Of a DNA stretch of 64,000 bases, positions 17,014 through 24,863 are shown piece by piece. The notes beneath the pieces were generated by a model. That model was not told where the DNA came from. It searched no databases and saw nothing but the letters and a program-made list of their open reading frames with translations. Positions within the stretch are counted from its first letter, which is position 1. Every line of letters starts with the position of its first letter. The position numbers were made by a program, and so were the translations under genes. The stretch covers positions 1 to 64,000 of the forward strand of contig CAJTBF010000019.1 of the NCBI GenBank assembly GCA_910574195.1, given 5' to 3'. Source of the DNA: Lachnospiraceae bacterium (GTDB lineage: Bacteria > Bacillota > Clostridia > Lachnospirales > Lachnospiraceae).

Positions 17014-18123
17014 TTATCCCTGATAATTCCTGTACCTGCGATATGCAAACAGAATTGCTCCCGTTCCAACAAACATTGCAAGCAGTATATGCAACATGAT
17101 ATCTCTTTTGGAAAATGCAAATCCCGTGCTCACGGAAAGATAGACTGGCATAGATACCATAAAATGTGTAATCCACTTTGTCACAGTAACCCCAAAAATC
17201 CACATGGCAGAAAAAACCTTTACCCAGACTATGGGAAGCACCAACAAAATCAAAGAAAAAATCACCGCTAAAAATGCACTTCTGGACCATGCCGATATCC
17301 CCATCACAATTCCGGTAAAAAGCAATACTCCTATCAGTTCCATGCTCACTGTAAACAGAAAAAAGCCCTGTACTGTCTTAGGAATATATCCATAAAATCC
17401 TGCAAAATTTAAAAGTACTGCCGAAGCATCCAACCCCTGCGTACCATAAGTCTTCAAATAAATACCAAATAAATACAAGATCACCGTAGCAGTCAGCAGG
17501 ATAGAAAAAAACAAAGCCGCCAGCATTTTCATCCAGATCCCGCTCTGTTTCCCTCTCCGTGTCGTCAAAAGAATATCCGCTGTTCCTAATGTATACTCTT
17601 CCGCAAAAACAGGAGACAGACCAATGGAAAGTATAATCAGAACTATCAAAAATGACAGCCATAGCATTTCTGATAAATCATTCCACCCATAGACATAATC
17701 CCATTGAACTTCCTGCTCAAGATATGGGACTACATTTTGTTCCCATTCCTCTCCCTGATAAAATTGGATCTCCTCTGGTTTATTTCCATCTGTCTGCATA
17801 AAATTAGTAAATTTTTCCGTAATAAACCTATTACAAAAATTTCCCACACGGTTCCCTTCAAAATCATAATAGAAAAAACCATATTGGTCATAAATTTGCC
17901 GGATTTTTTCTTCCGTCAACCTTCCTGCAAGTGCCGCCGTCAATTCCCGGTCCTTTTTTACCGCTTCTTTTCCCCAGAAGCGCTCCCCATCCCTTGTAAT
18001 GGTATAGGTATCTCTTTCTGCTGCAAGACGGAATGTTACAAAACTCAAAAGTAAAAATATTCCTAACCAGATTATCTTTCTGGATGCAATTTTATAAAAT
18101 TCTTCTCTCCAAATCGTCCACAT
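17014..18123 (-). CDS. ABC transporter permease (ABC-2 type)
   Basis: A 369-residue integral membrane protein and the likely channel partner of the ATPase encoded just upstream. One N-terminal membrane helix (KIIWLGIFLLLSFVTF) is followed by an extracytoplasmic domain of about 140 residues (to YLEQEVQWDYV), then five or six helices toward the C-terminus, including LSFLIVLIILSIGLS and LAALFFSILLTATVILYL. This layout is typical of ABC-2 exporters of the NatB or bacitracin type. The start is the ATG at 18123 behind AGGGAGGCAGGG. It is last of a four-gene operon: sigma factor, membrane protein, ATPase, permease. The substrate is unknown. Confidence 0.85.
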   Translation of the reverse strand: MWTIWREEFYKIASRKIIWLGIFLLLSFVTFRLAAERDTYTITRDGERFWGKEAVKKDRELTAALAGRLTEEKIRQIYDQYGFFYYDFEGNRVGNFCNRFITEKFTNFMQTDGNKPEEIQFYQGEEWEQNVVPYLEQEVQWDYVYGWNDLSEMLWLSFLIVLIILSIGLSPVFAEEYTLGTADILLTTRRGKQSGIWMKMLAALFFSILLTATVILYLFGIYLKTYGTQGLDASAVLLNFAGFYGYIPKTVQGFFLFTVSMELIGVLLFTGIVMGISAWSRSAFLAVIFSLILLVLPIVWVKVFSAMWIFGVTVTKWITHFMVSMPVYLSVSTGFAFSKRDIMLHILLAMFVGTGAILFAYRRYRNYQG

Positions 18124-18184
18124 CTTCCCTGCCTCCCTGTATATTTTTTTACTCCATATCCGATACTCTATTCCGGCATCCCGC

Positions 18185-18245
18185 ATCCCATATTTGATGC
18201 TCCTACCGGAGCAGACGGACTATTCATGTCCAATCAGATATAAGT
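18185..18245 (+). repeat. Small structured repeat, copy 2
   Basis: GCATCCCATATTTGATGC (same terminal stem as copy 1 at 15781), a stem CTCC/GGAG, then GGAC...GTCCAAT and CAGATATA. It runs into the last codons of the ABC ATPase gene. Confidence 0.45.
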
Positions 18246-19086
18246 ATACATCTTCCAATCCTGGGGGCACGGAAAGGGCGCCTTTGCAGGGGCATTCCTC
18301 CGCAATAAACCGCAGGTGAACCTGTTCTCCTTCATTTCGGAGATTACTGACCGCAAAAGCCGCATTCAGCCGCATTGCCTCTTCCGGATCTGCCAGATAT
18401 TCCCAGACTTTTCCCTCTGCACACCTGCCTACTGTCTCCATATCCCCCTGGACGATAATTTTCCCCTGTTTCATAAATAAAAGTTCGCCGGCAATAAACT
18501 CTACATCTGAAACAATATGCGTAGATAAGATCACAATCCGGCCTTTGGAAAGAGCACTGATGATATTCCGAAAACGAATCCGTTCCTTCGGATCTAAACC
18601 AGAAGTAGGTTCGTCCAGAATCAGTATTTCCGGATCATTCAAAAGCGCCTGTGCAATCCCCAATCTCCGGACCATTCCCCCTGAAAACGCTTTGATCTTT
18701 ACATTTTGTTCTGATTCCAATCCTGTCAGCCAAAGCATTTCCTGTATTTTTTCTTTTGCCTGCTCTTTGGGAACCGCTTTGCAGGCTGCCAGATATTCCA
18801 GATATCTTCCTGCTGTAAAATCCGGATAATATCCGAAGTTCTGCGGCAAATACCCCAGCATCTGCCGATATTCTCCATCTAATTTCCCAATTTCTATTCC
18901 ATTACATCGAATTTCACCGGATGTAGGCTTTAACACTCCACAAAGCATCCGAAGCAGTGTCGTCTTTCCTGCACCGTTTGCCCCCAAAAATCCATAAACC
19001 CCTTCCTGCAAGCAAATCGTAACCTCCTTCACCGCTGTTTTGTTTTTGAATCGCTTTGTTACCCGATCTAATTTCAACTCAGGCAT
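18220..19086 (-). CDS. ABC transporter ATP-binding protein
   Basis: The energy-coupling subunit of the exporter. Walker A is GANGAGKTTLL near residue 36, the signature is SGGMVRRLG, Walker B is LILDEPTSGLD, and the switch His lies in LSTHIVSD. The C-terminal ~70 residues (MKQGKIIVQGDMETV onward) form the usual accessory region of drug or peptide exporters. At 288 residues it is of normal size. The start overlaps the upstream membrane-protein gene by 13 bases, which implies translational coupling; GGGGAGATAA precedes it. It works with the permease downstream. Confidence 0.93.
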   Translation of the reverse strand: MPELKLDRVTKRFKNKTAVKEVTICLQEGVYGFLGANGAGKTTLLRMLCGVLKPTSGEIRCNGIEIGKLDGEYRQMLGYLPQNFGYYPDFTAGRYLEYLAACKAVPKEQAKEKIQEMLWLTGLESEQNVKIKAFSGGMVRRLGIAQALLNDPEILILDEPTSGLDPKERIRFRNIISALSKGRIVILSTHIVSDVEFIAGELLFMKQGKIIVQGDMETVGRCAEGKVWEYLADPEEAMRLNAAFAVSNLRNEGEQVHLRFIAEECPCKGALSVPPGLEDVYLYLIGHE

Positions 19087-19847
19087 AGATTATCTCCCCT
19101 TTCTATATTCCCAAATATTCCGGAAACTTCTACTACCAACAGCAACACGCCTATGATACATAAACTCTGCCAGATCTGCATATACTTTGGTTCATAAGCC
19201 TGTGCAATACAAGCCGGAAAAAATGACATTACACCACAAAGCATCCCCACAGCAAACTGCCAAAAAACAGAGAATCTGCTTCGGGAAATCCGTAACATAT
19301 GCAGATACAAAACGGCGGACCATAAAAACGGCACTGACATATAAAACAATGATCCCCAAAGGCCAGATTCCAATCCTCTCCCCATTGTTCCAACAAACAA
19401 AGCTAATATCCCCAAATCTACAAGTCCGGCTTCCACCATCCGGATACATACCATCTGTTTCAGATTTAAATATAAGGTTTGTTCCAACTCTGCCATATTT
19501 CTGGAAAACAAGCGCGCTACACCGTTCAGGCAAAAATTTCCGGCAAATACCAGAAAAACGGAACATGCTGCCAGACTGTCGTTTTCTCCAAATTTTCTCT
19601 TTTGAAGCATATAAGTGAAAAGAAATGCTGTAAGCAAAACTCCACCCTGAACAATCCAATGTCTCCAGGATTGAAAGTGCATCTGACACCATACGATTTC
19701 CCAAAAAGAAGGAAACTTTCGGATCCTTTTATGCAGAACCGCCTGACGAATGGTCTTTAAATTCTCTTCTTTTTTTTGTTCGTTTAATGGAAATCTCCAT
19801 ATAATTTCGGTATTTTCCAGATCTTCTCTGCCAATTCTCCTATCCAT
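19074..19847 (-). CDS. Membrane protein between sigma factor and ABC genes (possible anti-sigma or transporter subunit)
   Basis: I do not recognise a named family. About 65 N-terminal residues are cytoplasmic and charged, then roughly six membrane helices follow (VQGGVLLTAFLFTYML, CSVFLVFAGNFCL, VDLGILALFVGTM, LFYMSVPFLWSAVLYL and two more near the end). Its position directly after an ECF sigma gene fits a membrane anti-sigma factor whose N-terminal part holds the sigma; it could equally be a transporter subunit. The start is set at the ATG at 19847 (GAAAGGGAAA upstream); a longer frame begins at 19892. It overlaps the ATPase gene by 13 bases. Confidence 0.65.
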   Translation of the reverse strand: MDRRIGREDLENTEIIWRFPLNEQKKEENLKTIRQAVLHKRIRKFPSFWEIVWCQMHFQSWRHWIVQGGVLLTAFLFTYMLQKRKFGENDSLAACSVFLVFAGNFCLNGVARLFSRNMAELEQTLYLNLKQMVCIRMVEAGLVDLGILALFVGTMGRGLESGLWGSLFYMSVPFLWSAVLYLHMLRISRSRFSVFWQFAVGMLCGVMSFFPACIAQAYEPKYMQIWQSLCIIGVLLLVVEVSGIFGNIERGDNLCLS

Positions 19848-19936
19848 TTTCCCTTTCTCTTCTTTTTCTCCTTTTTTCAATTTTCTCCACATCCTCCATC
19901 AGTAATCTTGATACAATTTTCGTTTTTATTTCGCAA

Positions 19937-20497
19937 CTATCCATCCTGAAAATCCTTTTGATCCAGCAGTTGATGTAATTTTTTTATTCCCTGGCTGACA
20001 CGGGATTTTGCCGCTGCATAGGAAATTCCCATCATATGGGCAATTTCCCGATTCTTATACCCGTAAAAGTAATGTAAAAGGACCGCTTCCCGCTGAAAAT
20101 CCGGAAGTAATAGAAATGCTTCTTCCAGAAGCAGCACAGTTTCTGCTGCCGCCTGTTGTGAATATCCTATGTTCTTCTCTATTTCAACTGCCTCATCGTT
20201 CTCCAGAAATCCCATTCTTTTTTCCCGCTTCTGTACTTGTGCAGTCCGACGGAAATATTCCCGGCAAAGGTTCATCGCAATTGTCAATAAATACCCTTTT
20301 AGATTTCGATCACGGTACACTTCTACATACCGAATGAAACGCAGAAACGTTTCCTGCGCTAAATCATATGCCTCCTCTCTGCTGCCGGTTTGATAACAAC
20401 AGAAATAATAAATATCATCATAATATCTCTCGGCAATTTCATTTAGATATTCTTTCTGTCCGTTTTGAATCCGCTGGATGAGCTCTCTGTCTTTCAA
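19937..20497 (-). CDS. ECF-type RNA polymerase sigma factor
   Basis: Region 2 is visible as YYDDIYYFCCYQTGSREEAY-DLAQETFLRF, and region 4 as LPDFQREAVLLHYFYGYKNREIAHMMG-ISYAAAKSRV, the classic sigma-70 region-4 helix-turn-helix. At 186 residues it is a typical ECF factor. The only reasonable start is a TTG at 20497 behind AAGGGGACAACC. It heads the operon with a membrane protein and an ABC exporter, so it probably controls its own operon in response to an envelope stress or peptide signal sensed through the membrane protein. Confidence 0.9.
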   Translation of the reverse strand: MKDRELIQRIQNGQKEYLNEIAERYYDDIYYFCCYQTGSREEAYDLAQETFLRFIRYVEVYRDRNLKGYLLTIAMNLCREYFRRTAQVQKREKRMGFLENDEAVEIEKNIGYSQQAAAETVLLLEEAFLLLPDFQREAVLLHYFYGYKNREIAHMMGISYAAAKSRVSQGIKKLHQLLDQKDFQDG

Positions 20498-20819
20498 GGT
20501 TGTCCCCTTCCTTTGTATAAAACGTTTTACAATGAATATAATCTGTTAGATCTCCAAAAGGATTTTTATTTTTCAAAAAATTCAAAACTTCTGTTACCTG
20601 AGATTCCTTCTACATACGAAAAAAGTGTTCCTGTAAAGTATATATCATTCTTACAATTTCAGAATGATATCACAGGTACAAAACTCACGACAAAATGATA
20701 CTTCTGCCCTGTTCTTTGCATCTGTCACTTTGCAGGACCACCTTTTTACTTTCTTTTTTATATCTGCTCTTTTCGGCTCTTCCTTCACAGAAATAATTTC
20801 ATGTACCAAAAACTTTCTT
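20498..20819. other. Intergenic region with a perfect inverted repeat
   Basis: No gene is visible. At 20642-20670 the arms ATATCATTCT and AGAATGATAT, spaced by nine bases, form a perfect inverted repeat about 145 bases upstream of the sigma gene. It could be an operator, or a terminator for the yccF gene that ends at 20820; there is no T-tract. Confidence 0.5.
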
Positions 20820-21179
20820 CTAAATTATGGCCGATCCAAAGGGCATCAGCGCCAGCTTCGCCAACTTAAAGTGCTGCATACCGAAAGGAATTCCTATTAC
20901 CGTAACACACATTATCATACCGATAATCAGATGTTCCAACGCCAGTGGAATCCCGGACAACAACAGCCAGAAAATATTCAACAAAAGAGAACCGGCGCCG
21001 CCGCCATACTGTACCTCTCTTCCAAACGGAAAAAAGCTAAGCTGTGCGAACTTAAAGCACTGCATTCCAACCGGAATTCCCACAATCGTAATACACCACA
21101 GACACCCGGCCAGACACCAACTTAATCCCGTTAACATCCCGCCAAAAACAAACCACAATACATTCCCAAGACATCCCAT
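20820..21179 (-). CDS. yccF: YccF-family inner membrane protein
   Basis: A 119-residue membrane protein of the YccF (DUF307) family, function unknown. It is an internal duplication: the motif TIVGIPVGMQCFKFAQLSFF-PFG in the first half recurs as TVIGIPFGMQHFKLAKLALM-PFG in the second. Four membrane helices are predicted by eye (two per half). The start is the ATG at 21179 (GTG at 21182 also possible), with GGAGGAAAACAG upstream. It is alone on the minus strand between the sigma operon and the riboswitch-controlled gene. Confidence 0.9.
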   Translation of the reverse strand: MGCLGNVLWFVFGGMLTGLSWCLAGCLWCITIVGIPVGMQCFKFAQLSFFPFGREVQYGGGAGSLLLNIFWLLLSGIPLALEHLIIGMIMCVTVIGIPFGMQHFKLAKLALMPFGSAII

Positions 21180-21272
21180 CACTGTTTTCCTCCTTCTATC
21201 ATTTCCATTTCTTTTTTGCCTATTCCTGGCAAATTTTATTTCTTTTTATGTTCTACATATATTTTACTTTTT

Positions 21273-21704
21273 CTAAAAAGGTTCCCGGATCTGTTTTAGA
21301 TCCTCCATCAAGTTTTCGACATGGTAAATCGCATCCTCTACCTGTTCTCTTGCTTCTCTGATTTTTTTCTGCACCAGATAGTCCGCTACTATTCCATCAA
21401 AGAAAAAGTCTGCAAAAGAAAGAAATCGATCTACTTCCATACGCAGTTCTATCGGTACCTGTACATCCCCCAGTTCCTTTTGAAACCTCAAAAGTTCTGT
21501 CTTTGCTACTTCCATGCAGGTCACTGCTTCCTTCATTTTTGTATGTTTGACCATATCTGTAAAAAATGCCCCGCCCAGCAAATCCACAATTCCCCATGTT
21601 TTCGCACTTTCCAGCTTTTCTCTTGCCATTTTCAAGCTCGTAAGCGCCCGCGCACCTGCCCCGATTGCTTCCCTAACTTCCTGTCTCATCATCTCGTCAC
21701 TCAT
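21273..21704 (-). CDS. Unrecognised helical protein under a Mn2+ riboswitch
   Basis: I do not recognise the family. The 143-residue protein is acidic and mostly helical, with no signal peptide. One mildly hydrophobic, glycine-containing segment (TWGIVDLLGGAFFTDMVKH) and an aromatic stretch (FLSFADFFFDGIVADYL) could contact membrane or partner proteins. There are no cysteine or histidine clusters; several Glu/Asp are spaced along the helices. The start is the ATG at 21704 (AGGTGAGGAAAAA upstream). It is monocistronic as far as can be seen. Its leader carries a yybP-ykoY riboswitch with terminator, so it should be induced by manganese, which suggests a role in manganese handling or in a process needing it. 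Confidence 0.8.
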   Translation of the reverse strand: MSDEMMRQEVREAIGAGARALTSLKMAREKLESAKTWGIVDLLGGAFFTDMVKHTKMKEAVTCMEVAKTELLRFQKELGDVQVPIELRMEVDRFLSFADFFFDGIVADYLVQKKIREAREQVEDAIYHVENLMEDLKQIREPF

Positions 21705-21821
21705 TTTTTCCTCACCTTTCTGTGTCTTACCTGGATACATTTTGCCTGCTTACCAAACAGAATTCCGGCAATAGTCTGTGGCTTCCGTCCAGCTAGTGTT
21801 TTCTGATAAGGTTAAGGTATA

Positions 21822-21950
21822 TAAAAAAGACCTTTATCATGACATCAGCCACAATAAAAGTCTTGCTATCTCATTTGATACGGATATCTCTCGATATCGG
21901 TTGACGGTTTCAAACCCATCCCTTTGGGATGTTCAGCTACTCCCTTTCTA
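21822..21950 (-). promoter_or_regulatory. yybP-ykoY (Mn2+-sensing) riboswitch with terminator
   Basis: On the minus strand AAAGGGAGTAGCTG (about 21936-21948) and, ~75 bases later, ATAGCAAGACTTTT match the two conserved Mn2+-binding loops of the yybP-ykoY class, and the outer AAAG/CTTT ends pair. A GTCAACC element lies between. The 3' arm overlaps a terminator: AGACTTTTATT pairs with GATAAAGGTCT, followed by TTTTTTATAT (21822-21830). Manganese binding would be expected to prevent termination. Known members control exporters and TerC-type proteins; here the gene is unrecognised. Confidence 0.85.
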
Positions 21951-21962
21951 TTGCTTGACAAG

Positions 21963-21991
21963 AATATAACATTCTATTCATCCCCTGTCAA
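21963..21991 (-). promoter_or_regulatory. Promoter of the Mn2+-riboswitch transcript
   Basis: On the minus strand TTGACA (21986-21991), a 17-base spacer, and TATATT (21963-21968); transcription would start just before the riboswitch. Confidence 0.85.
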
Positions 21992-22109
21992 GCATCTTAA
22001 GAAAATCTTTCGTTTTTTGTATCTTTTTGTGTTACTCTTTATTGCTGGGCCGTACAGCAGCACGGCCACAGTCGATACAATATCAAAGCCTGGAATTCAG
22101 CCCTCTTAA

Positions 22110-22736
22110 TTAATGCATCTTAAAAATGGGACTAATTTTTTTATATATAATCAGTACTACCAATGATACCAATGTTCCTTTTAACAAATTAAACGGAGCC
22201 ACCGCAAAAATCACAAATGTGCTCAAGCTGGTGATATGAGCATTTACCGCTGTTCCCATCCCTACCAGGGCATCAATCGGCATACCAAACGCTTTCGCAT
22301 AAACCGGAAGGAGGACAAGTGCATTAATAGCGGATCCCAGAATCGTCATCAATACGGTTCCTACTGCCATACCTGCCAACGCACCTTTCCGCGTGTGATT
22401 TCTCTTATAAATAATAGCTGCCGGAACACACAACGAACACCCTATGATAAAATTCGCAAGTTCCCCTACTCCCGCTGTATCCGTCCCGGTAAGTACCAGA
22501 TTTGCCAAAATCTTCACCAGTTCGATCATCGCCCCGGCAAACGGGCCCATCACAAATCCTCCCACCATAACCGGCACTTCACTAAAGTCGATCTCATAAA
22601 AGGCAGGTGCAAACGGAAGCGGAATTTCAAACAGCATCAACACAACTGCGATTGCTGACAACATCCCAACCTGTACGATAAATCGTACCCCTACTTTTGA
22701 CTCTCTGCCTACTGCTACGTTTGTCTCTGTACTCAT
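22110..22736 (-). CDS. ribU: RibU, riboflavin-specific S component of an ECF transporter
   Basis: RibU binds riboflavin outside the membrane and works with the shared ECF energizing module (EcfA, EcfA', EcfT), which is not in this window. About six membrane helices are visible, with the family pattern FEIPLPFAPAFYEIDFSEVP-V in the first loop and MGPFAGAMIELVKILANLVL, which line the binding site. At 208 residues the length is normal. The start is the ATG at 22736, behind AAAGGAGAG. The FMN riboswitch upstream confirms the vitamin. Confidence 0.95.
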   Translation of the reverse strand: MSTETNVAVGRESKVGVRFIVQVGMLSAIAVVLMLFEIPLPFAPAFYEIDFSEVPVMVGGFVMGPFAGAMIELVKILANLVLTGTDTAGVGELANFIIGCSLCVPAAIIYKRNHTRKGALAGMAVGTVLMTILGSAINALVLLPVYAKAFGMPIDALVGMGTAVNAHITSLSTFVIFAVAPFNLLKGTLVSLVVLIIYKKISPIFKMH

Positions 22737-22872
22737 GTTACTTCTCTCCTTTAAAATGATAAAATTTTGAAAAGAAAGAAAATCTTCATGGAAGTTTTGC
22801 CATATGACCGCCAGACCCCACTGAGGCATATATTACGGCATATCCGGACAGAATATATCGCAGCATTATAAT

Positions 22873-22898
22873 ACGGCCCTGAAAAAATCCAGGGCCGT
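22873..22898 (-). terminator. Hairpin between FMN riboswitch and ribU (expression platform)
   Basis: Perfect arms ACGGCCCTG and CAGGGCCGT lie directly after the aptamer. The following ATTATAATG is not T-rich, so it could act as a weak terminator or an anti-terminator arm. Confidence 0.6.
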
Positions 22899-22923
22899 GC
22901 TGCGTCTCTTATCTCTTTTATGG

Positions 22924-23060
22924 CTGCATCTCTTCTCTCATCCAGACTTTAACTGTCGGTACTGGAATTCTCGTCATACATACAAGTCACCAGTTCAGCT
23001 GCATCATGCAGGTCGCGGACTATACCGCCGGTTAGGAATTACACCTCACCCCGAAGAATT
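22924..23060 (-). promoter_or_regulatory. FMN riboswitch (RFN element) controlling ribU
   Basis: The conserved RFN segments are read on the minus strand: CGGGGTGAGGTGTAATTCC, CCGGCGGTATAGTCCGCGA, GAACTGGTGA, CCAGTACCGACAGT and GTCTGGATGAGAGAAGA. When FMN is abundant, ribU expression should fall. Confidence 0.97.
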
Positions 23061-23162
23061 CATTCTTTTTTACAAAAATTATTATAACTCGTTACAATCA
23101 CGATTTCAAGAAATTTTTTTCCTATCTCAATATTACAATATTGGTATATGGACTTTTCCAGG

Positions 23163-23675
23163 TCATCTGCTGCCTTCTAACATAGGATCCCATTCGTTCA
23201 ATCCAATTCTTTGCCTGAATTTTGCCTGTTCCAGTGTAAGAGAGGGCAAATCTTCCGCCAGATACTCCATAAGCGCTTCCACGCCCTCACGGGTCACATT
23301 ATTGATCAGGAAAATCCGTTCACATCCCGCATTCAATAGCCATTGTCTGACCATCGGAATATTGGCATAGGGTGAGTCGATTTTTGTAATAATTCCTATA
23401 AGCGGACGCAAAATAAAAGAACGGCCACCGGGGCCAAAGAGATTGAACGGCTCATCCGCCGCCTGTACCATCGCTACCACATCGGCCTCAAAAGAAAAGC
23501 AGGCAAGTCCTACACTGAAACGTTTGGACTCTGCATATTCGCCTGGAGAATCAATCGTATCTTCGTCCGTATTGGTATATTGTGTCTTTACATAATGGAG
23601 TTCTTCCCCTCTAAGCGCCTGCGTCAGAGAAGTTTTTCCGGCTTCACTTCTCCCCATCAAAAAAAGTTTTTTCAT
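23163..23675 (-). CDS. eutP: EutP/PduV-like microcompartment-associated GTPase
   Basis: A small P-loop protein of 170 residues. The P-loop is GRSEAGKTS at residues 8-16, and ITKIDS is the NKxD-type guanine motif. The segment DTIDSPGEY replaces the DxxG switch. EutP/PduV proteins accompany microcompartment shells; acetate kinase and GTPase roles have both been proposed. It follows two EutS-like shell genes, 23 bases after the second one, and closes the cluster. The ribosome site is weak (GGATAATAAAG). Confidence 0.88.
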   Translation of the reverse strand: MKKLFLMGRSEAGKTSLTQALRGEELHYVKTQYTNTDEDTIDSPGEYAESKRFSVGLACFSFEADVVAMVQAADEPFNLFGPGGRSFILRPLIGIITKIDSPYANIPMVRQWLLNAGCERIFLINNVTREGVEALMEYLAEDLPSLTLEQAKFRQRIGLNEWDPMLEGSR

Positions 23676-23698
23676 CTTTATTATCCAGTCCCATAATC

Positions 23699-24127
23699 TT
23701 AACTTTTATGAACTTTACAAGTCTGAAAGCCCAACTCTTCCCTAAAAAACCTGACTACCTCTTCCACAGCATTCTGAACCTGAACCAAACTTCCGGTCAG
23801 AATCAAAGATCCACAGAAACGATCCATAAACCCTATTTGTACATCTGCACTTTTGACTGCAAAATCAGCAGCGGCCACAACGGCTTCCCAGGGTGTAAAA
23901 CGTAGAAGACCTATGGATTCCCCCATATGATCCTCTCCCTCATGCACTCCAATGTGTAAAGCCAGATTCTGATAAATGCAGGCCTGGGAAGGACTAATTA
24001 CATGAGCCAGGCATATTTCCTTTCCGGGAACCCTCACACGAGTCACGCGCAGTTTCTTTCCTTTTAGATGTTCATAATCATTATGAAACAGCTTTTCCAA
24101 CAATTCTTCTCTTGTGATTGAAGCCAT
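23699..24127 (-). CDS. EutS/PduU-like BMC shell protein with an N-terminal extension
   Basis: A circularly permuted BMC-domain shell protein expected to form hexamers. The core runs from VRVPGKEICLAHVISP through GLLRFTPWEAVVAAADFAVK to GFMDRFCGSLILTGSLVQV. It differs from its neighbour by about 20 extra N-terminal residues (ITREELLEKLFHNDYEHLKG), giving 142 residues. The two adjacent genes are clearly paralogues, so a mixed shell facet or a specialised capping role is possible. RBS AGGAAGTAG. Eleven bases separate it from the upstream copy. Confidence 0.88.
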   Translation of the reverse strand: MASITREELLEKLFHNDYEHLKGKKLRVTRVRVPGKEICLAHVISPSQACIYQNLALHIGVHEGEDHMGESIGLLRFTPWEAVVAAADFAVKSADVQIGFMDRFCGSLILTGSLVQVQNAVEEVVRFFREELGFQTCKVHKS

Positions 24128-24138
24128 AATTCTACTTC

Positions 24139-24504
24139 CTATCTTTTCGTAATATCACAGACCACATACCCAAGGGAATCCCGAAAATAGTCCACAATCT
24201 CCGTCATTGCAGAAAAAACATCGGAGATGTCCCCTGTGATAATCAATGTTCCGGTAAAACGATCTGCAAATCCGAGATAAATATCTCCACTTTTCACCGC
24301 AATATCAGATGCAATAACCGCGGACTCCGGCGGAGTCATATTCATAATTCCGATCGCAGACGAGCGGTAATCCACTTGAGGATTTAAGCCTAATTTCTGA
24401 TATATAATCGGAGCCGGACCGCCCATCACATGCGCAAATGTAATTTCCTTGCCGGCTACGGTTTCCTGTACAATTCTAATTTGTTCTTCCTGTGTATTTT
24501 CCAT
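24139..24504 (-). CDS. eutS: EutS/PduU-type BMC shell protein
   Basis: A 121-residue circularly permuted BMC protein, the normal length for EutS. The start RIVQETVAGKEITFAHVMGG forms the N-terminal beta barrel strand; AIGIMNMTPPESAVIASDIA and GFADRFTGTLIITGDISDV are the hexamer core. It is the first gene of a three-gene cluster with a second EutS-like protein and EutP. No other shell, lyase or dehydrogenase gene is in the window, so the rest of the compartment must be encoded elsewhere. A weak GAGGAAAA precedes the ATG. Confidence 0.9.
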   Translation of the reverse strand: MENTQEEQIRIVQETVAGKEITFAHVMGGPAPIIYQKLGLNPQVDYRSSAIGIMNMTPPESAVIASDIAVKSGDIYLGFADRFTGTLIITGDISDVFSAMTEIVDYFRDSLGYVVCDITKR

Positions 24505-24540
24505 TTATTTTTCCTCACTTCCGGAACTGATTCCTTCTGG

Positions 24541-24682
24541 TACATCGTTGCATCCACTCCAAAGTAAATAGCATCTGATGTTTAAGCGCAAGGCGGAGGA
24601 AAGAAGCGACACCGGCAGTATCGTTGACTGACTCCAACACAGCGATCGATATTTACTCGATTATTAATGCGATGATGCACTA
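24541..24682. repeat. MITE-like non-coding repeat upstream of eutS
   Basis: A structured stretch of ~140 bases with imperfect inverted ends, GCATCCACTCCAAAGTAAATA on the left and, read from the other strand, GCATCATCGC...GAGTAAATA on the right. No ORF. It looks like a small non-autonomous element. Confidence 0.45.
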
Positions 24683-24784
24683 GGATATCCACCATATAAA
24701 AAATTCGATTCTATATTTAAAAATCATACTATTGTTGAAATCATCTGTCAAGTATCACCCCTAAAACTACCCTACTTGTCACTA

Positions 24785-24850
24785 TTCACGGCCTGAGAGG
24801 CCGCCCTCTGGACGTTTCGCCCATGACAGAGAGGGAAGAATCTTTGGAAA
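24785..24850. repeat. Structured repeat with ATTCACGGCCT end
   Basis: Contains ATTCACGGCCTGAGAGGCCG (hairpin CGGCCT/AGGCCG), then arms CCCTCT and AGAGGG. Its end matches one end of the element at 28247-28405. It could also serve as terminator for the gene ending at 24864. Confidence 0.45.
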
Positions 24851-24863
24851 GCCCTTACCTAGT

